DNA of 64,000 bases from Neotamlana laminarinivorans (GCF_020523925.1 NZ_JAJAPW010000001.1:124001-188000), one strand, 5' to 3'. Positions 35,115 through 43,923 are shown, counted from the stretch's first letter. Notes: generated from the sequence alone by a model not told the origin. Numbers and translations: made by a program.

Positions 35115-36176
35115 TTATTGACCTTTATCGTTAGACAGTATTATTTCCTTGTCTGAATATTTTGAATATATAAAAGGACTGTGAGTTGCCATGAAGAATT
35201 GATTACTATTCCCTTGATTTAGAAGGGTAGGGACTAATGTCCTTTGCCAATCAGGGTGTAGGCTTAATTCTGGTTCATCAATAAATATAGTGCTGTTCTT
35301 TGTGAAGATATTATAGCAAATAAAACTTAACATTTGTTTTTCCCCTGCTGATAGTTTTTCTGAAGCCACAGAGTCACTTACATCCCCAAATGTTAAATTA
35401 CTTAAATGAATTCCTTTATGCTGGAAAATAGTTGTGATTAAATCAGATAAAATTGTGAATGGCTTAAACAATGAGTTCCTTTCATTTTCCATTCCTTCAA
35501 TATCATTTTGAATATCGTTTAATATAGAGGTTTCATCCTTTGTTCTATTTTTTATTTTGGCAATAATTGAATCGGATTTCTCTTTTTGCATTTTATTGAT
35601 TTTGCTGTTGATTTCAGCATATTCTTTTGTCAAGAGTGAAACGATATCGTCAGTTGAGATTGAAGCTACGAATTTCTGATTAAAACTAGATAGTCTTTCC
35701 GAAAACTCATTCATTGCATCTTTCAATGAGTCGGAATGAAACCGAGGGTCATGTCTGTCCATTGAAAAACCACCTTCAATTCTTCTAAAAGTGGGAAAGA
35801 ATACAGTTGGAATGCTCTTATTCTGTATTTCATGAAACCTCTTTTGATAGCGAGGGTGCATTCTAAACTCAAAATTTCTTAAGTCCTGTTGACTTAATGA
35901 CCAAGTCGGGTCATTATTGAAGTTAACTGAGATTTTTTCTGAATTTGAATCTTGTTTAATAGAGATTCTAAATTCAGAAGTTGTTAATTCAGCATATTCG
36001 AAAACAATTTCTCTTATCAAACTCACAATTCTCCCTGAATTTAGAAACCAAATTAGTTTCAATATAGTAGTTTTACTTGAACCATTTTTCCCTGTTAGTA
36101 AATTTAAATCTGGTTCAAACGAGAGGTCTAAGTTTGTTTTATTATTTAATTTCTTCACAATTAGTCTTTCAATCAT
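35115..36176 (-). CDS. ABC/SMC-type AAA ATPase (AriA-like, candidate PARIS sensor)
   Basis: The 353-residue protein has an ABC-ATPase head: Walker A LTGKNGSSKTT (~27-37), a coiled-coil insertion (~185-240), signature KLSAGEKQML (~274-283), Walker B STIFIDEPELSLHPDW (~295-310) and H-loop MATHSP. The Walker A glycine before the lysine is serine (GSSKT, not GSGKT), which is unusual. Together with the downstream DUF4435 gene it resembles AriA of PARIS. The boundary repeat starts 26 bp upstream of the ATG. Confidence 0.83.
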   Translation of the reverse strand: MIERLIVKKLNNKTNLDLSFEPDLNLLTGKNGSSKTTILKLIWFLNSGRIVSLIREIVFEYAELTTSEFRISIKQDSNSEKISVNFNNDPTWSLSQQDLRNFEFRMHPRYQKRFHEIQNKSIPTVFFPTFRRIEGGFSMDRHDPRFHSDSLKDAMNEFSERLSSFNQKFVASISTDDIVSLLTKEYAEINSKINKMQKEKSDSIIAKIKNRTKDETSILNDIQNDIEGMENERNSLFKPFTILSDLITTIFQHKGIHLSNLTFGDVSDSVASEKLSAGEKQMLSFICYNIFTKNSTIFIDEPELSLHPDWQRTLVPTLLNQGNSNQFFMATHSPFIYSKYSDKEIILSNDKGQ

Positions 36177-36201
36177 AATTTTTCGTTGTTTTCTGCTTAC
36201 G

Positions 36202-36305
36202 TCTAACTTTATTGATATAAATTCCGTTTTAATGACTTATATCAAGCGCTAAGCAATTTCGAGTTTTTCTGTTAAAAAGTAAATACGTAGTTATACTTAT
36301 TTTTA
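36202..36305 (+). repeat. Module-boundary leader repeat 3 (truncated, no tail copy)
   Basis: TCTAACTTTATTGATATAAA begins a ~100-bp match to the first half of repeats 1 and 2 (Rep3 contains CTTATATCAAGCGCTAAGCA). The match ends near 36305 and no methyltransferase tail follows; the next gene starts its 3' end 17 bp later. It marks the right end of the accessory stretch. Confidence 0.8.
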
Positions 36306-36321
36306 AAGCCTGTAAGGTATT

Positions 36322-37230
36322 TTAAAAAGCTTCATTAATTAAAGCATTATTTGCAGCAGCACCTGCAATAGTTCCTGTAGATACGGCATAAGATACGGCT
36401 CGAAATGGGCTAGTATTATCTCCGCAGGCATAAATACCAGCAATGGTGGTTTGTTGCATAGTATCTACTTTTATAAAATTTTGTTCTGTAAGCTCGCAAC
36501 CTAATAGTTTTGGTAAGTTGCAATGTTGCTCAACATTTGGTTTTGCATAAATGGCTTTTACAGAAAAAGCGCTTTCATTATTAAAAATAATAGCTTGGAG
36601 TTGCCCATTTTTATGTTGTAAATGGCTTATTTTATTTTCTATAACTTTTATGTTATGCTTTGCTATTTTTTGGTTTTGTTCGTTGGTTAAAGTGGAGGTG
36701 CCGTTGGTAAAAATGGTTAATTTTTTGGTCCAGTTTGTAATAAGTTGTGCATAGTGAAATGCCATATCTCCGTTGGCTAAAATACCTGTGGCTTCATGTT
36801 TTACTTCGTAACCATGGCAATATGGGCAATGTATTACTGTTTTTCCCCAGCATTTTGAAAACCCAGGAATGTTTGGCATAATATCTTTTAAACCTGTAGC
36901 AAATATTAGTTTTTTTGCTGTAAAGGCATCGTTGTTTTGTGTAATTATTTCAAAACCTTCTTGGTTTTGTTTGGCTTTTATAGCTAAACCATCGTAAAAT
37001 TTTATTGTTTTGTAAACACTAACTTGCTGTTTGGCAACGGTTGTAATTTCTAGAGGTGTTTTACCATCTTGAGTAATAAAATTATGCGAGTGTGGTGTAG
37101 CTTTATTACATGGGTTTTGGTTGTCTATTACTAAAACACGTCTTAAAGCTCTACCTAAAGCCATTGCAGCAGATAGGCCTGCGAAGCTTCCGCCAATAAT
37201 TATAATTTCAAATTTTTTTATGTGTGCCAT
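36322..37230 (-). CDS. Thioredoxin-reductase-like FAD/NAD(P) oxidoreductase
   Basis: The 302-residue protein has an FAD-binding N-terminus GGSFAGLSAAMALGRA (~13-28), the redox-active CPYCHGYEV (~134-142) in the NAD(P)-binding half and a C-terminal GIYACGDNTSPFRAVSYAVS FAD motif. It resembles TrxB in size and layout, but its partner is not encoded nearby. It is cytoplasmic and probably monocistronic. Confidence 0.87.
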   Translation of the reverse strand: MAHIKKFEIIIIGGSFAGLSAAMALGRALRRVLVIDNQNPCNKATPHSHNFITQDGKTPLEITTVAKQQVSVYKTIKFYDGLAIKAKQNQEGFEIITQNNDAFTAKKLIFATGLKDIMPNIPGFSKCWGKTVIHCPYCHGYEVKHEATGILANGDMAFHYAQLITNWTKKLTIFTNGTSTLTNEQNQKIAKHNIKVIENKISHLQHKNGQLQAIIFNNESAFSVKAIYAKPNVEQHCNLPKLLGCELTEQNFIKVDTMQQTTIAGIYACGDNTSPFRAVSYAVSTGTIAGAAANNALINEAF

Positions 37231-37296
37231 AGCTTTATTTTTATTACGATATTTTAAACATTATTTAATTATGTTTAAAAGTAATAATTGTATTAA

Positions 37297-37327
37297 AAAA
37301 AACGAGTAACTTTTCGTTACTCGTTTT
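37297..37327 (-). terminator. Intrinsic terminator of the DUF3500 gene
   Basis: AACGAGTAAC (37301-37310) and GTTACTCGTT (37316-37325) form a 10-bp perfect stem with a 5-base loop. On the minus strand it is followed by a run of eight T. It lies ~50 bp after the DUF3500 stop. Confidence 0.85.
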
Positions 37328-37375
37328 ACAATTCAAACAAAACAAATTTTAAAAAATTTGTAAAAAAACATGAAT

Positions 37376-38692
37376 TTAACCATGATTGTGAGAGTAATCG
37401 TGGTTATGATGCTCAGGTATTAAGCCTTCAACTGTGTAATCAAATTTAATAGTACTCAGGTTATGGTGATCTGCCAATGCATAATGTTCTAGCAATGTTC
37501 TAGGGCCACCATTATTAATTATTTGTGCAAATATGCCGTAATCTCCACCATTATCTGTGGTTGGGTTGTTAGGTATTCTGGTTATGGCATGCACATGGTT
37601 ATAATCTGCAATAGTATTTTCGTTGGCACCAGTAACATCTTCGGTGTTAAATTCTGCCCATAAATAAGGGTTGTAAACACGGTAATAAAATTGCGATGTT
37701 GTAGATGGTGCTTCGTCGTAAACAAAAGCAAAATAGGTATCATCTAAATTTGCCGAAATATCTGTCCACCAATCATCTGCAAAGGTATCGGTAAGGTTGT
37801 AAACATGTTCTTTCATTAAGGCAATTACATTGGCTTGAGTATCAGTAGACATATCTGAATATTTTAAACCTGTTGTAAAGCCAGAATAATCGTAAGTACC
37901 ACGGTATGGGTCTGGATCGCCAGACATATCTGCAGCGCCAACTCTTAAATCTCTGTCGGTTGTGCTTATTAATGCCGAAGAAAGTTCGGTATCTGTCATG
38001 CCGCTGTAAAGGGCAATAGCTAAAGCTTTTTCGTTTTCAAAAATGTTGTAATCAATACCATTGTAGGTTTCTTCGGCAGGCTCGCCGCCCATAAAAGCAG
38101 GAACCATAGATACGTTATCGCCGTGTACTAAAAAGTTTATAGCACAATGGTGGCCATCTAATTGAAATCCCCAAGAACCACTAGTTTCTGGATCGCCAAA
38201 CATATCGATAGAGTAGTAGCCTGGAGACCAAGCATCCATATTACTGCTATCTTCTAGCCAACCTTCTGCTAATTCTGTAATTTCGTATACTTTTTCGTAA
38301 CCTTCTGCACTTAAAAATAACTGCAGCATTTCTTTAAAAGCTGTAAGTTGTGCATCGGTTAAATCGTTGTAAATAATACCATCTCTGTTTGTACCGCTGG
38401 TATTTGGTGTGTTGTGCCAAAGGTAGAAGCGCTCGTTGTCTAAACAATTATCTGCTTCATCTAAAAGTGTAGAAGATAATGAGGCTCTAAAATTAACCAT
38501 GGCTTCTCGCATGGCTTCAATTTCGGTGTCTGTACTTTGGTCTACTTCACCATCGGTTTCACATGCTGTAGTGGTGTCATCATCATCGTCATCGTCTGTT
38601 GATGAGCCACTATCGTCACTTCCGCAGGCTACAAATAAGCCTAGAAATATCATTAATAAAAATGATTTTATCGTTCTTAAATTTAAATGCAT
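37376..38692 (-). CDS. DUF3500-domain lipoprotein
   Basis: The 438-residue protein has an SPII signal with lipobox LFVACG (Cys23) and an acidic linker (STDDDDDDDTTTACETDG). The large mature domain matches DUF3500: NERFYLWHNTPNTSGTNRDG, GSWGFQLDGHHCAINFLVHG and RIPNNPTTDNGGDYGIFAQI. The C-terminus ends in a His-rich tail (EHHNHDYSHNHG). The function is unknown; such proteins are often predicted to be exported to the cell surface. It lies next to a sensor/regulator pair on the same strand, with 76 bp between. Confidence 0.82.
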   Translation of the reverse strand: MHLNLRTIKSFLLMIFLGLFVACGSDDSGSSTDDDDDDDTTTACETDGEVDQSTDTEIEAMREAMVNFRASLSSTLLDEADNCLDNERFYLWHNTPNTSGTNRDGIIYNDLTDAQLTAFKEMLQLFLSAEGYEKVYEITELAEGWLEDSSNMDAWSPGYYSIDMFGDPETSGSWGFQLDGHHCAINFLVHGDNVSMVPAFMGGEPAEETYNGIDYNIFENEKALAIALYSGMTDTELSSALISTTDRDLRVGAADMSGDPDPYRGTYDYSGFTTGLKYSDMSTDTQANVIALMKEHVYNLTDTFADDWWTDISANLDDTYFAFVYDEAPSTTSQFYYRVYNPYLWAEFNTEDVTGANENTIADYNHVHAITRIPNNPTTDNGGDYGIFAQIINNGGPRTLLEHYALADHHNLSTIKFDYTVEGLIPEHHNHDYSHNHG

Positions 38693-38768
38693 ATATCTTT
38701 TTTTAGTGAAAATACTAATGCTTAAAATGAAATGAAATAATTTGCGATTAACCTAGGTTATTTTGCGG

Positions 38769-39455
38769 TTAAAATAAGTTGTTGAAATTTTCTAATTGTT
38801 TTTTGTATTTGTTGCCAATAGGTAGCTCTATAAAATCTAGTGTAATTTTATCTTTTTCTATAGATTTAATTCGCGTTGTAGAAATAATGAACGATTTATG
38901 AATACGAATAAAATGTTTGCAATGTATTTTTTTTAAAACATTGGTCATGGTAGATCGTGCCACGATATTTTTGTTTGAATCTAAGTGAATTTTTACGTAG
39001 TCGTTCATGGCTTCAATATACTTAATATCAGACAGTTTTATTCTGTTTAATTTATAGTCGGCTCTAATTTTAAGGTATTTGTGCTCGCAGTTTTCATCAT
39101 CTTCTTTGTTATCTTTAACACGATTAATGGCTTCAATAAAGCGCTCTTTAGAAAATGGTTTTAGTAAATAATCTGTTGCATTAACATTAAAACCCTCAAC
39201 AGCAAATTCGCTAAAGGCTGTTGTAAAAATAACATGAACATTTTGGTTTAAAGCTTTATAAAAATTTATGCCATTTACATTGGGCATTTTTATATCTAGA
39301 AAAACAACATCTACAGGAAAATTATTTAAATATTTTTTTGCCTTGGTGGTGTTGGTAAACGTTTTTACCAATTTTATATACTCAATGGCATTACAATATT
39401 CTTCAATAATTGTTAATGCAAGTGGTTCATCATCAATGGCAACAGCTTTAATCAT
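38769..39455 (-). CDS. LytTR-family response regulator
   Basis: The 228-residue protein has a receiver domain with AIDDEPLA (~6-13), the phosphoacceptor in DVVFLDIKMPNVNG (~50-63), TTAF and LLKPF, and a C-terminal LytTR DNA-binding domain (IKYIEAMNDYVKIHL; HKSFIISTTRI). It works with the kinase encoded just upstream, with 4 bp of overlap. The DUF3500 gene lies downstream. Confidence 0.93.
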   Translation of the reverse strand: MIKAVAIDDEPLALTIIEEYCNAIEYIKLVKTFTNTTKAKKYLNNFPVDVVFLDIKMPNVNGINFYKALNQNVHVIFTTAFSEFAVEGFNVNATDYLLKPFSKERFIEAINRVKDNKEDDENCEHKYLKIRADYKLNRIKLSDIKYIEAMNDYVKIHLDSNKNIVARSTMTNVLKKIHCKHFIRIHKSFIISTTRIKSIEKDKITLDFIELPIGNKYKKQLENFNNLF

Positions 39456-40519
39456 TCTAAGTTTAGGTCTAAATTTACTTGATACGTTTGGTTTTCTTTA
39501 GCGATTACTAATTTGTGTTTATTTGGGTAAAAAAGGTTTAATTGGGTTTTTGTGTTGCTAATTCCTTTTTTAGTAGTAAAAGGTATATTGGGGTTTACAA
39601 TATTGTTTTTTACTTCTAAATTTAAATTATTGTTTTTTATTATTAAACTTATAGCTATTTCTGAACTATTTTCGGTGTCTGAGCCGTATTTAAAGGCATT
39701 TTCTACTAAACAAATTAAAATAAATGGCGAAACTTTATAGTTTTCAAAATCGCCAGTAAAATGTGTTGTTATTTTAGTTTTATTAGTTAATCTTAGTTTT
39801 TGTAAATCTATAAAAGCATTTATTATTTGTACTTCTTTATCTAAATTTACAAAATTGTTGCTACTTTCTGTTGTTGCATAACGCATTAGCTCAGATAGTT
39901 TTAAAATAGCATTTGGGGCGTCTTCAGACTTTGTTAGTACTAACGCATATAAACTGTTTAAAGTATTAAATAAAAAATGTGGGTTTATTTGTGCCTTTAA
40001 ATAAGCTATGTCTGCTTTAAGTTTTTCGTTTTTTATTTTATTTGCTTGTTCGTTAACTCTTAAAAGAGCCGATAAAAAAAATACGCCTAAAAATTGCATT
40101 AAATGGCTGTCTTTTGATATTAAATGACTTAAAATAGGATGGTTTCTTATATATTGAAAATCTGGATTATGCATATACCTTGGCAGGCGATAGGCTTTTT
40201 GCAATCCACTAATTAAGTTATTGTTAATTACAAATTTTGGAATTTCAAGTACTAAAAAATAGCACATTAGTCCGGTTAAAAATAAAAACACCCATTGTTT
40301 GGTGATGTAAAATTTGGGTATAACAAAGTAGTAACTAAAAAAGAAAAATAAGGCTAGTAAAAAATAGCTGATAAAATTTCGTAAAAACGGAGCAAATTTA
40401 AACATAGCCCAACCTTTTACAATATCTGGCGATGTAAAAACAGGAATAGTAAGTAACCCAAACCCTATTAAAATGTTTATGAATAATTTTTCATTTTTCA
40501 TAATGTTGCTATTCTTCAT
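39452..40519 (-). CDS. LytS-type sensor histidine kinase (His_kinase domain)
   Basis: The 355-residue protein has an N-terminal membrane region of about four helices and the His_kinase signature LKAQINPHFLFNTLNSLYAL (~173-192), where the histidine is autophosphorylated. The C-terminal ATP-binding part has VENAFKYG (N box). It pairs with the overlapping LytTR regulator. An internal ATG at 40501 is a possible alternative start. The signal sensed is unknown. Confidence 0.9.
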   Translation of the reverse strand: MKNSNIMKNEKLFINILIGFGLLTIPVFTSPDIVKGWAMFKFAPFLRNFISYFLLALFFFFSYYFVIPKFYITKQWVFLFLTGLMCYFLVLEIPKFVINNNLISGLQKAYRLPRYMHNPDFQYIRNHPILSHLISKDSHLMQFLGVFFLSALLRVNEQANKIKNEKLKADIAYLKAQINPHFLFNTLNSLYALVLTKSEDAPNAILKLSELMRYATTESSNNFVNLDKEVQIINAFIDLQKLRLTNKTKITTHFTGDFENYKVSPFILICLVENAFKYGSDTENSSEIAISLIIKNNNLNLEVKNNIVNPNIPFTTKKGISNTKTQLNLFYPNKHKLVIAKENQTYQVNLDLNLE

Positions 40520-40635
40520 TTTTACTTTAACAAGCCTAAAAAAGTAAAACGGTTAATTACTTTATTATAAGAATTATAACTTTTTTTGCTGTGAATGTAT
40601 TAAATATCTATTTAAATTTACAATAAAAAAATTAG

Positions 40636-40643
40636 TACTTTTG
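40636..40643 (+). promoter_or_regulatory. -7 promoter element of the pyrR operon
   Basis: TACTTTTG matches TAnnTTTG; transcription would begin near 40648 and the pyrR ATG is at 40671. The leader is short and no PyrR-binding hairpin or attenuator is seen. Confidence 0.5.
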
Positions 40644-40670
40644 TAAGCCAAAAACAGGATTCTTGTATTT

Positions 40671-41210
40671 ATGAGTCATAAAGTGTTACTTAACGAAAAA
40701 GAGGTAAACATCATTCTTCATCGATTGGCTTGTCAACTTATTGAAAAACATGGCAAATTTAAAAATACTGCTTTAATTGGTTTACAACCAAGAGGTGTGT
40801 ATTTAGCCGATAGATTAGCAAAAATATTATCTGAAAATTATAACATAAAAAACATACCATTAGGTTATTTAGATATAACGTTTTTTAGAGATGATTTTAG
40901 ACGCGGCGAGAAACCTCTTGAAGCTAATAAAACAAAAATTAACTTTTTAGTTGAAGATAAAAATATTGTTTTTATAGATGATGTTTTATACACCGGAAGA
41001 AGTATTCGAGCAGCACTTACGGCAATTCAATCTTTTGGAAGACCAAATGAAATTGAACTACTTACATTAATAGATAGGCGTTTTAGTAGGCATTTGCCTA
41101 TACAACCTAATTATAGAGGTAGGCAAGTAGATGTAATTAACAATGAAAAAGTACGAGTAAATTGGAAAGAACGCGATAACGAAGATTCTGTTTACTTAAT
41201 AGAAAATTAA
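40671..41210 (+). CDS. pyrR: PyrR-type phosphoribosyltransferase
   Basis: The 179-residue protein has the PRPP-binding loop VFIDDVLYTGRSIRAAL (~103-119) and the PyrR-like basic region (GRQVDVINNEKVRVNWKERD). PyrR is a uracil phosphoribosyltransferase and, in Bacillus, an RNA-binding attenuation protein. It is the first gene of a pyrimidine-biosynthesis run with pyrB. The lack of an evident attenuator upstream leaves the regulatory role unproven here. Confidence 0.9.
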   Translation: MSHKVLLNEKEVNIILHRLACQLIEKHGKFKNTALIGLQPRGVYLADRLAKILSENYNIKNIPLGYLDITFFRDDFRRGEKPLEANKTKINFLVEDKNIVFIDDVLYTGRSIRAALTAIQSFGRPNEIELLTLIDRRFSRHLPIQPNYRGRQVDVINNEKVRVNWKERDNEDSVYLIEN

Positions 41211-41275
41211 AATATTAACTAAAGCTATGTGTTGTAAATAATAAACACGCAAGTTTTAAATTTTAAACCAACGTA

Positions 41276-42205
41276 ATGAGCGAGTTAAGTGTAAATCACT
41301 TGTTAGGAATAAAATATCTTAATAAAGCAGATATTAAACTTATTTTTGAAACAGCCGACCATTTTAAAGAAGTTATTAATCGCCCTATAAAAAAAGTACC
41401 ATCGTTACGAGATATTACCATTGCCAATTTATTTTTTGAAAATTCTACACGCACCAAGTTATCGTTTGAATTAGCAGAAAAACGATTATCTGCCGATGTT
41501 ATAAATTTTTCATCAGCTCAATCTTCAGTAAAAAAAGGAGAAACTTTAATAGATACGGTAAACAATATTTTATCAATGAAGGTTGATATGGTTGTTATGC
41601 GTCACCCCAACCCTGGGGCAGGTGTGTTTTTATCAAAACACGTTAATGCAAGTATTGTAAATGCAGGCGATGGAGCCCATGAACACCCAACACAAGCTTT
41701 ACTAGATTCGTATTCTATACGCGAAAAATTAGGCGAAGTAGGTGGTAAAAAAGTGGTTATAGTTGGAGATATTTTACACAGCAGAGTAGCTTTGTCTAAC
41801 ATTTTTGCCTTACAATTACAAGGTGCCGAAGTAATGGTTTGTGGGCCAAAAACTTTGCTGCCTAAATACATTAACGAACTAGGTGTAAAAGTAGAAACTA
41901 ACTTGCGCAAAGCGTTAAATTGGTGCGATGTAGCCAATATGTTACGTGTGCAAAACGAACGTATGGATATAAGTTATTTTCCATCAACACGAGAGTACAC
42001 TCAACAATTTGGTGTAAACAAGGCATTGCTAGAAAGTTTAGATAAAGAAATTACAATTATGCATCCCGGGCCAATAAATAGAGGGGTAGAAATTACTAGT
42101 GATGTTGCAGATTCAAATCAATCTATTATTTTAGATCAAGTACAAAATGGAGTAGCCATAAGAATGGCTGTTATTTATTTATTAGCTTCAAAAATTAAAC
42201 AATAA
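41276..42205 (+). CDS. pyrB: Aspartate carbamoyltransferase catalytic subunit
   Basis: The 309-residue protein has the carbamoyl-phosphate site FENSTRTKLSFELAEKRL (~55-72; STRT), HPTQALLDSYSI and the aspartate-site HPGPINRGVEI near the C-terminus. It catalyses the first committed step of pyrimidine synthesis (carbamoyl phosphate + L-aspartate). No regulatory subunit gene (pyrI) is adjacent. It lies 65 bp after pyrR. Confidence 0.95.
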   Translation: MSELSVNHLLGIKYLNKADIKLIFETADHFKEVINRPIKKVPSLRDITIANLFFENSTRTKLSFELAEKRLSADVINFSSAQSSVKKGETLIDTVNNILSMKVDMVVMRHPNPGAGVFLSKHVNASIVNAGDGAHEHPTQALLDSYSIREKLGEVGGKKVVIVGDILHSRVALSNIFALQLQGAEVMVCGPKTLLPKYINELGVKVETNLRKALNWCDVANMLRVQNERMDISYFPSTREYTQQFGVNKALLESLDKEITIMHPGPINRGVEITSDVADSNQSIILDQVQNGVAIRMAVIYLLASKIKQ

Positions 42206-42209
42206 GCTC

Positions 42210-42542
42210 ATGATTATAGATCAAAACGAAAATATTACAGTTATTACTCAAGAAAGTGCAACAATTATTGAGTTAGTAAAAAAAATAGAAAGCTTATACC
42301 CTAAATTTAAAAACAACAATATTATAGTTGATTTAAATACGCTGAAACCAATTTCTTTAGAAGAAATTATTGAGTTTTTACAACTTTCAAATAAACATCG
42401 AGGAGCAAAAAACTCTTTTGTTATAGTAAATAAAGGAATTGATGCAACCAAAACTCCAGATGAAATTATAATTGTACCAACGCTACAAGAAGCTTACGAT
42501 ATAATTGAAATGGAAGAAATGGAACGCGATTTAGGTTTTTAA
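42210..42542 (+). CDS. STAS-like small protein upstream of rnz
   Basis: The 110-residue protein has alternating strands and helices (NNIIVDLNTLKPISLEEIIE, SFVIVNKGIDATKTPDEIII) typical of an STAS-like fold, with a glutamate-rich end. Homologues in flavobacteria are sometimes labelled ribonuclease Z because of the gene next door, but it has no metallo-beta-lactamase motif. Its function is unknown. It starts 4 bp after pyrB and ends 2 bp before the DUF3291 gene. Confidence 0.7.
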   Translation: MIIDQNENITVITQESATIIELVKKIESLYPKFKNNNIIVDLNTLKPISLEEIIEFLQLSNKHRGAKNSFVIVNKGIDATKTPDEIIIVPTLQEAYDIIEMEEMERDLGF

Positions 42543-42544
42543 AT

Positions 42545-43021
42545 ATGCAGCATTACAATCTTGCTCAAGTAAATATTGCTAAATGTTTAGCACCTTTAAA
42601 CGACCCAATTATGCAAGGTTTTGTAAATAATGTACAAAAAATGAATGCTATTGCAGACCAAAGCGAAGGATTTATTTGGCGTTTACAAGACGAAGATAAA
42701 AGCGAGGTTGCTCAAATATTTAAAGATCCAACACTTATTGTAAATATCTCGGTTTGGAAAAATATAGATAGCCTGTTTAATTACACTTATAAAACCGAGC
42801 ATGCCAATATTTTTAAACATAAAAACAAGTGGTTTAGTAAAATTAAATCAAACCACATGGCTTTCTGGTATATACCAGAAAATAAAATACCAACCTTACA
42901 AGAAGCCAAACATAAGCTAGACTACTTAAATAAAAACAACTCTACACCTTACGCTTTTACTTTTAAGGATAAGTTCTCGGTTACAGATTTTATTAACTAT
43001 AAACCTATAATAAAATTATGA
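42545..43021 (+). CDS. DUF3291-domain protein
   Basis: The 158-residue protein resembles the dimeric alpha/beta barrel-like DUF3291 family: YNLAQVNIAKCLAPLNDP at the start, DQSEGFIWRLQDED in the middle and WYIPENKIPTLQEAKHKLDY. It is usually cytoplasmic and of unknown function (ABM-like). It overlaps the rnz start by 4 bp. Confidence 0.75.
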   Translation: MQHYNLAQVNIAKCLAPLNDPIMQGFVNNVQKMNAIADQSEGFIWRLQDEDKSEVAQIFKDPTLIVNISVWKNIDSLFNYTYKTEHANIFKHKNKWFSKIKSNHMAFWYIPENKIPTLQEAKHKLDYLNKNNSTPYAFTFKDKFSVTDFINYKPIIKL

Positions 43022-43923
43022 GGCTTACCATTTTAGGCTGCTATAGTGCCACACCACGTACTTTAAATAACACAACATCTCAGGTGTTAGAAATTAACAA
43101 TCATATGTTTTTAATAGATTGTGGAGAAGGCACACAGGTAGAACTACGCAGGCATAAAATAAAGTTTAACAGAATAAAACATGTTTTTATTTCTCATTTA
43201 CACGGCGATCATTTTTTTGGGTTGGTTGGCTTAATTTCAACATTTAGGTTGTTAACTCGTGAAGCCGATTTACACATATATGGCCCTAAAGGAATTAAAG
43301 AAGCAATTACTTTACAGTTAAAGTTATCCGATTCATGGACTAACTACAAATTATATTTTCATGAATTAACATCAAAAAAATCTGAATTAATTTTTGAAGA
43401 CGATAAGGTTGAAGTGCATACCATTCCGCTAGATCATAGAATTTATACTAATGGCTATTTGTTTAAAGAAAAACAAGGGCAACATAAATTAAATTTAGAT
43501 GCAGCTCAAGAAGCTAATGTAAATGTTGCTTATTACAGAAAATTAAAACAAGGTTTTGATGTAAAAAACGAAGATGGTGTTTTAATTGATTATAAAACTG
43601 TAACATTTCCAGCCGAATTGCCTAAAAGTTATGCCTTTTGTAGCGATACCAAATATAAAGAAGATATTGTGCCTATTATTAAAGATTCTGATGTTTTGTA
43701 CCACGAATCTACGTTTTTAGATAAACACGCACATTACGCTGAAAAAACAAAGCATGCAACCGCAAAACAAGCAGCAACTATTGCAAAAATGGCAAATGTT
43801 AAAACTTTAATTTTGGGGCATTATTCTACAAGATATAGTGATTTATCAGTTTTTAAAAATGAGGCTAAAGAAGTGTTTAAAAATGTTAAATTAGCCGATG
43901 ATGGTAAGGTTTTTAACTTTTAA
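43018..43923 (+). CDS. rnz: Ribonuclease Z
   Basis: The 301-residue protein has the metallo-beta-lactamase core: ISHLHGDHFFGLVGL (~58-72, HxHxDH), the HTIPLDHRIYTNGY exosite-linked region, FCSDTKYKEDI and a final LILGHYSTRYSD. It processes the 3' ends of tRNA precursors in the cytoplasm. It closes the pyrR-pyrB operon and its end overlaps the convergent gene by 11 bp. Confidence 0.94.
   Translation: MRLTILGCYSATPRTLNNTTSQVLEINNHMFLIDCGEGTQVELRRHKIKFNRIKHVFISHLHGDHFFGLVGLISTFRLLTREADLHIYGPKGIKEAITLQLKLSDSWTNYKLYFHELTSKKSELIFEDDKVEVHTIPLDHRIYTNGYLFKEKQGQHKLNLDAAQEANVNVAYYRKLKQGFDVKNEDGVLIDYKTVTFPAELPKSYAFCSDTKYKEDIVPIIKDSDVLYHESTFLDKHAHYAEKTKHATAKQAATIAKMANVKTLILGHYSTRYSDLSVFKNEAKEVFKNVKLADDGKVFNF

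Noticed and set aside
32841-36305. Integron cassette array with attC sites
   Set aside because: Single-gene modules between repeats recall integron cassettes, but I could not pair R'/R'' core sites in the repeats, no integrase gene is in view, and the repeats contain a coding gene end, which attC sites do not.
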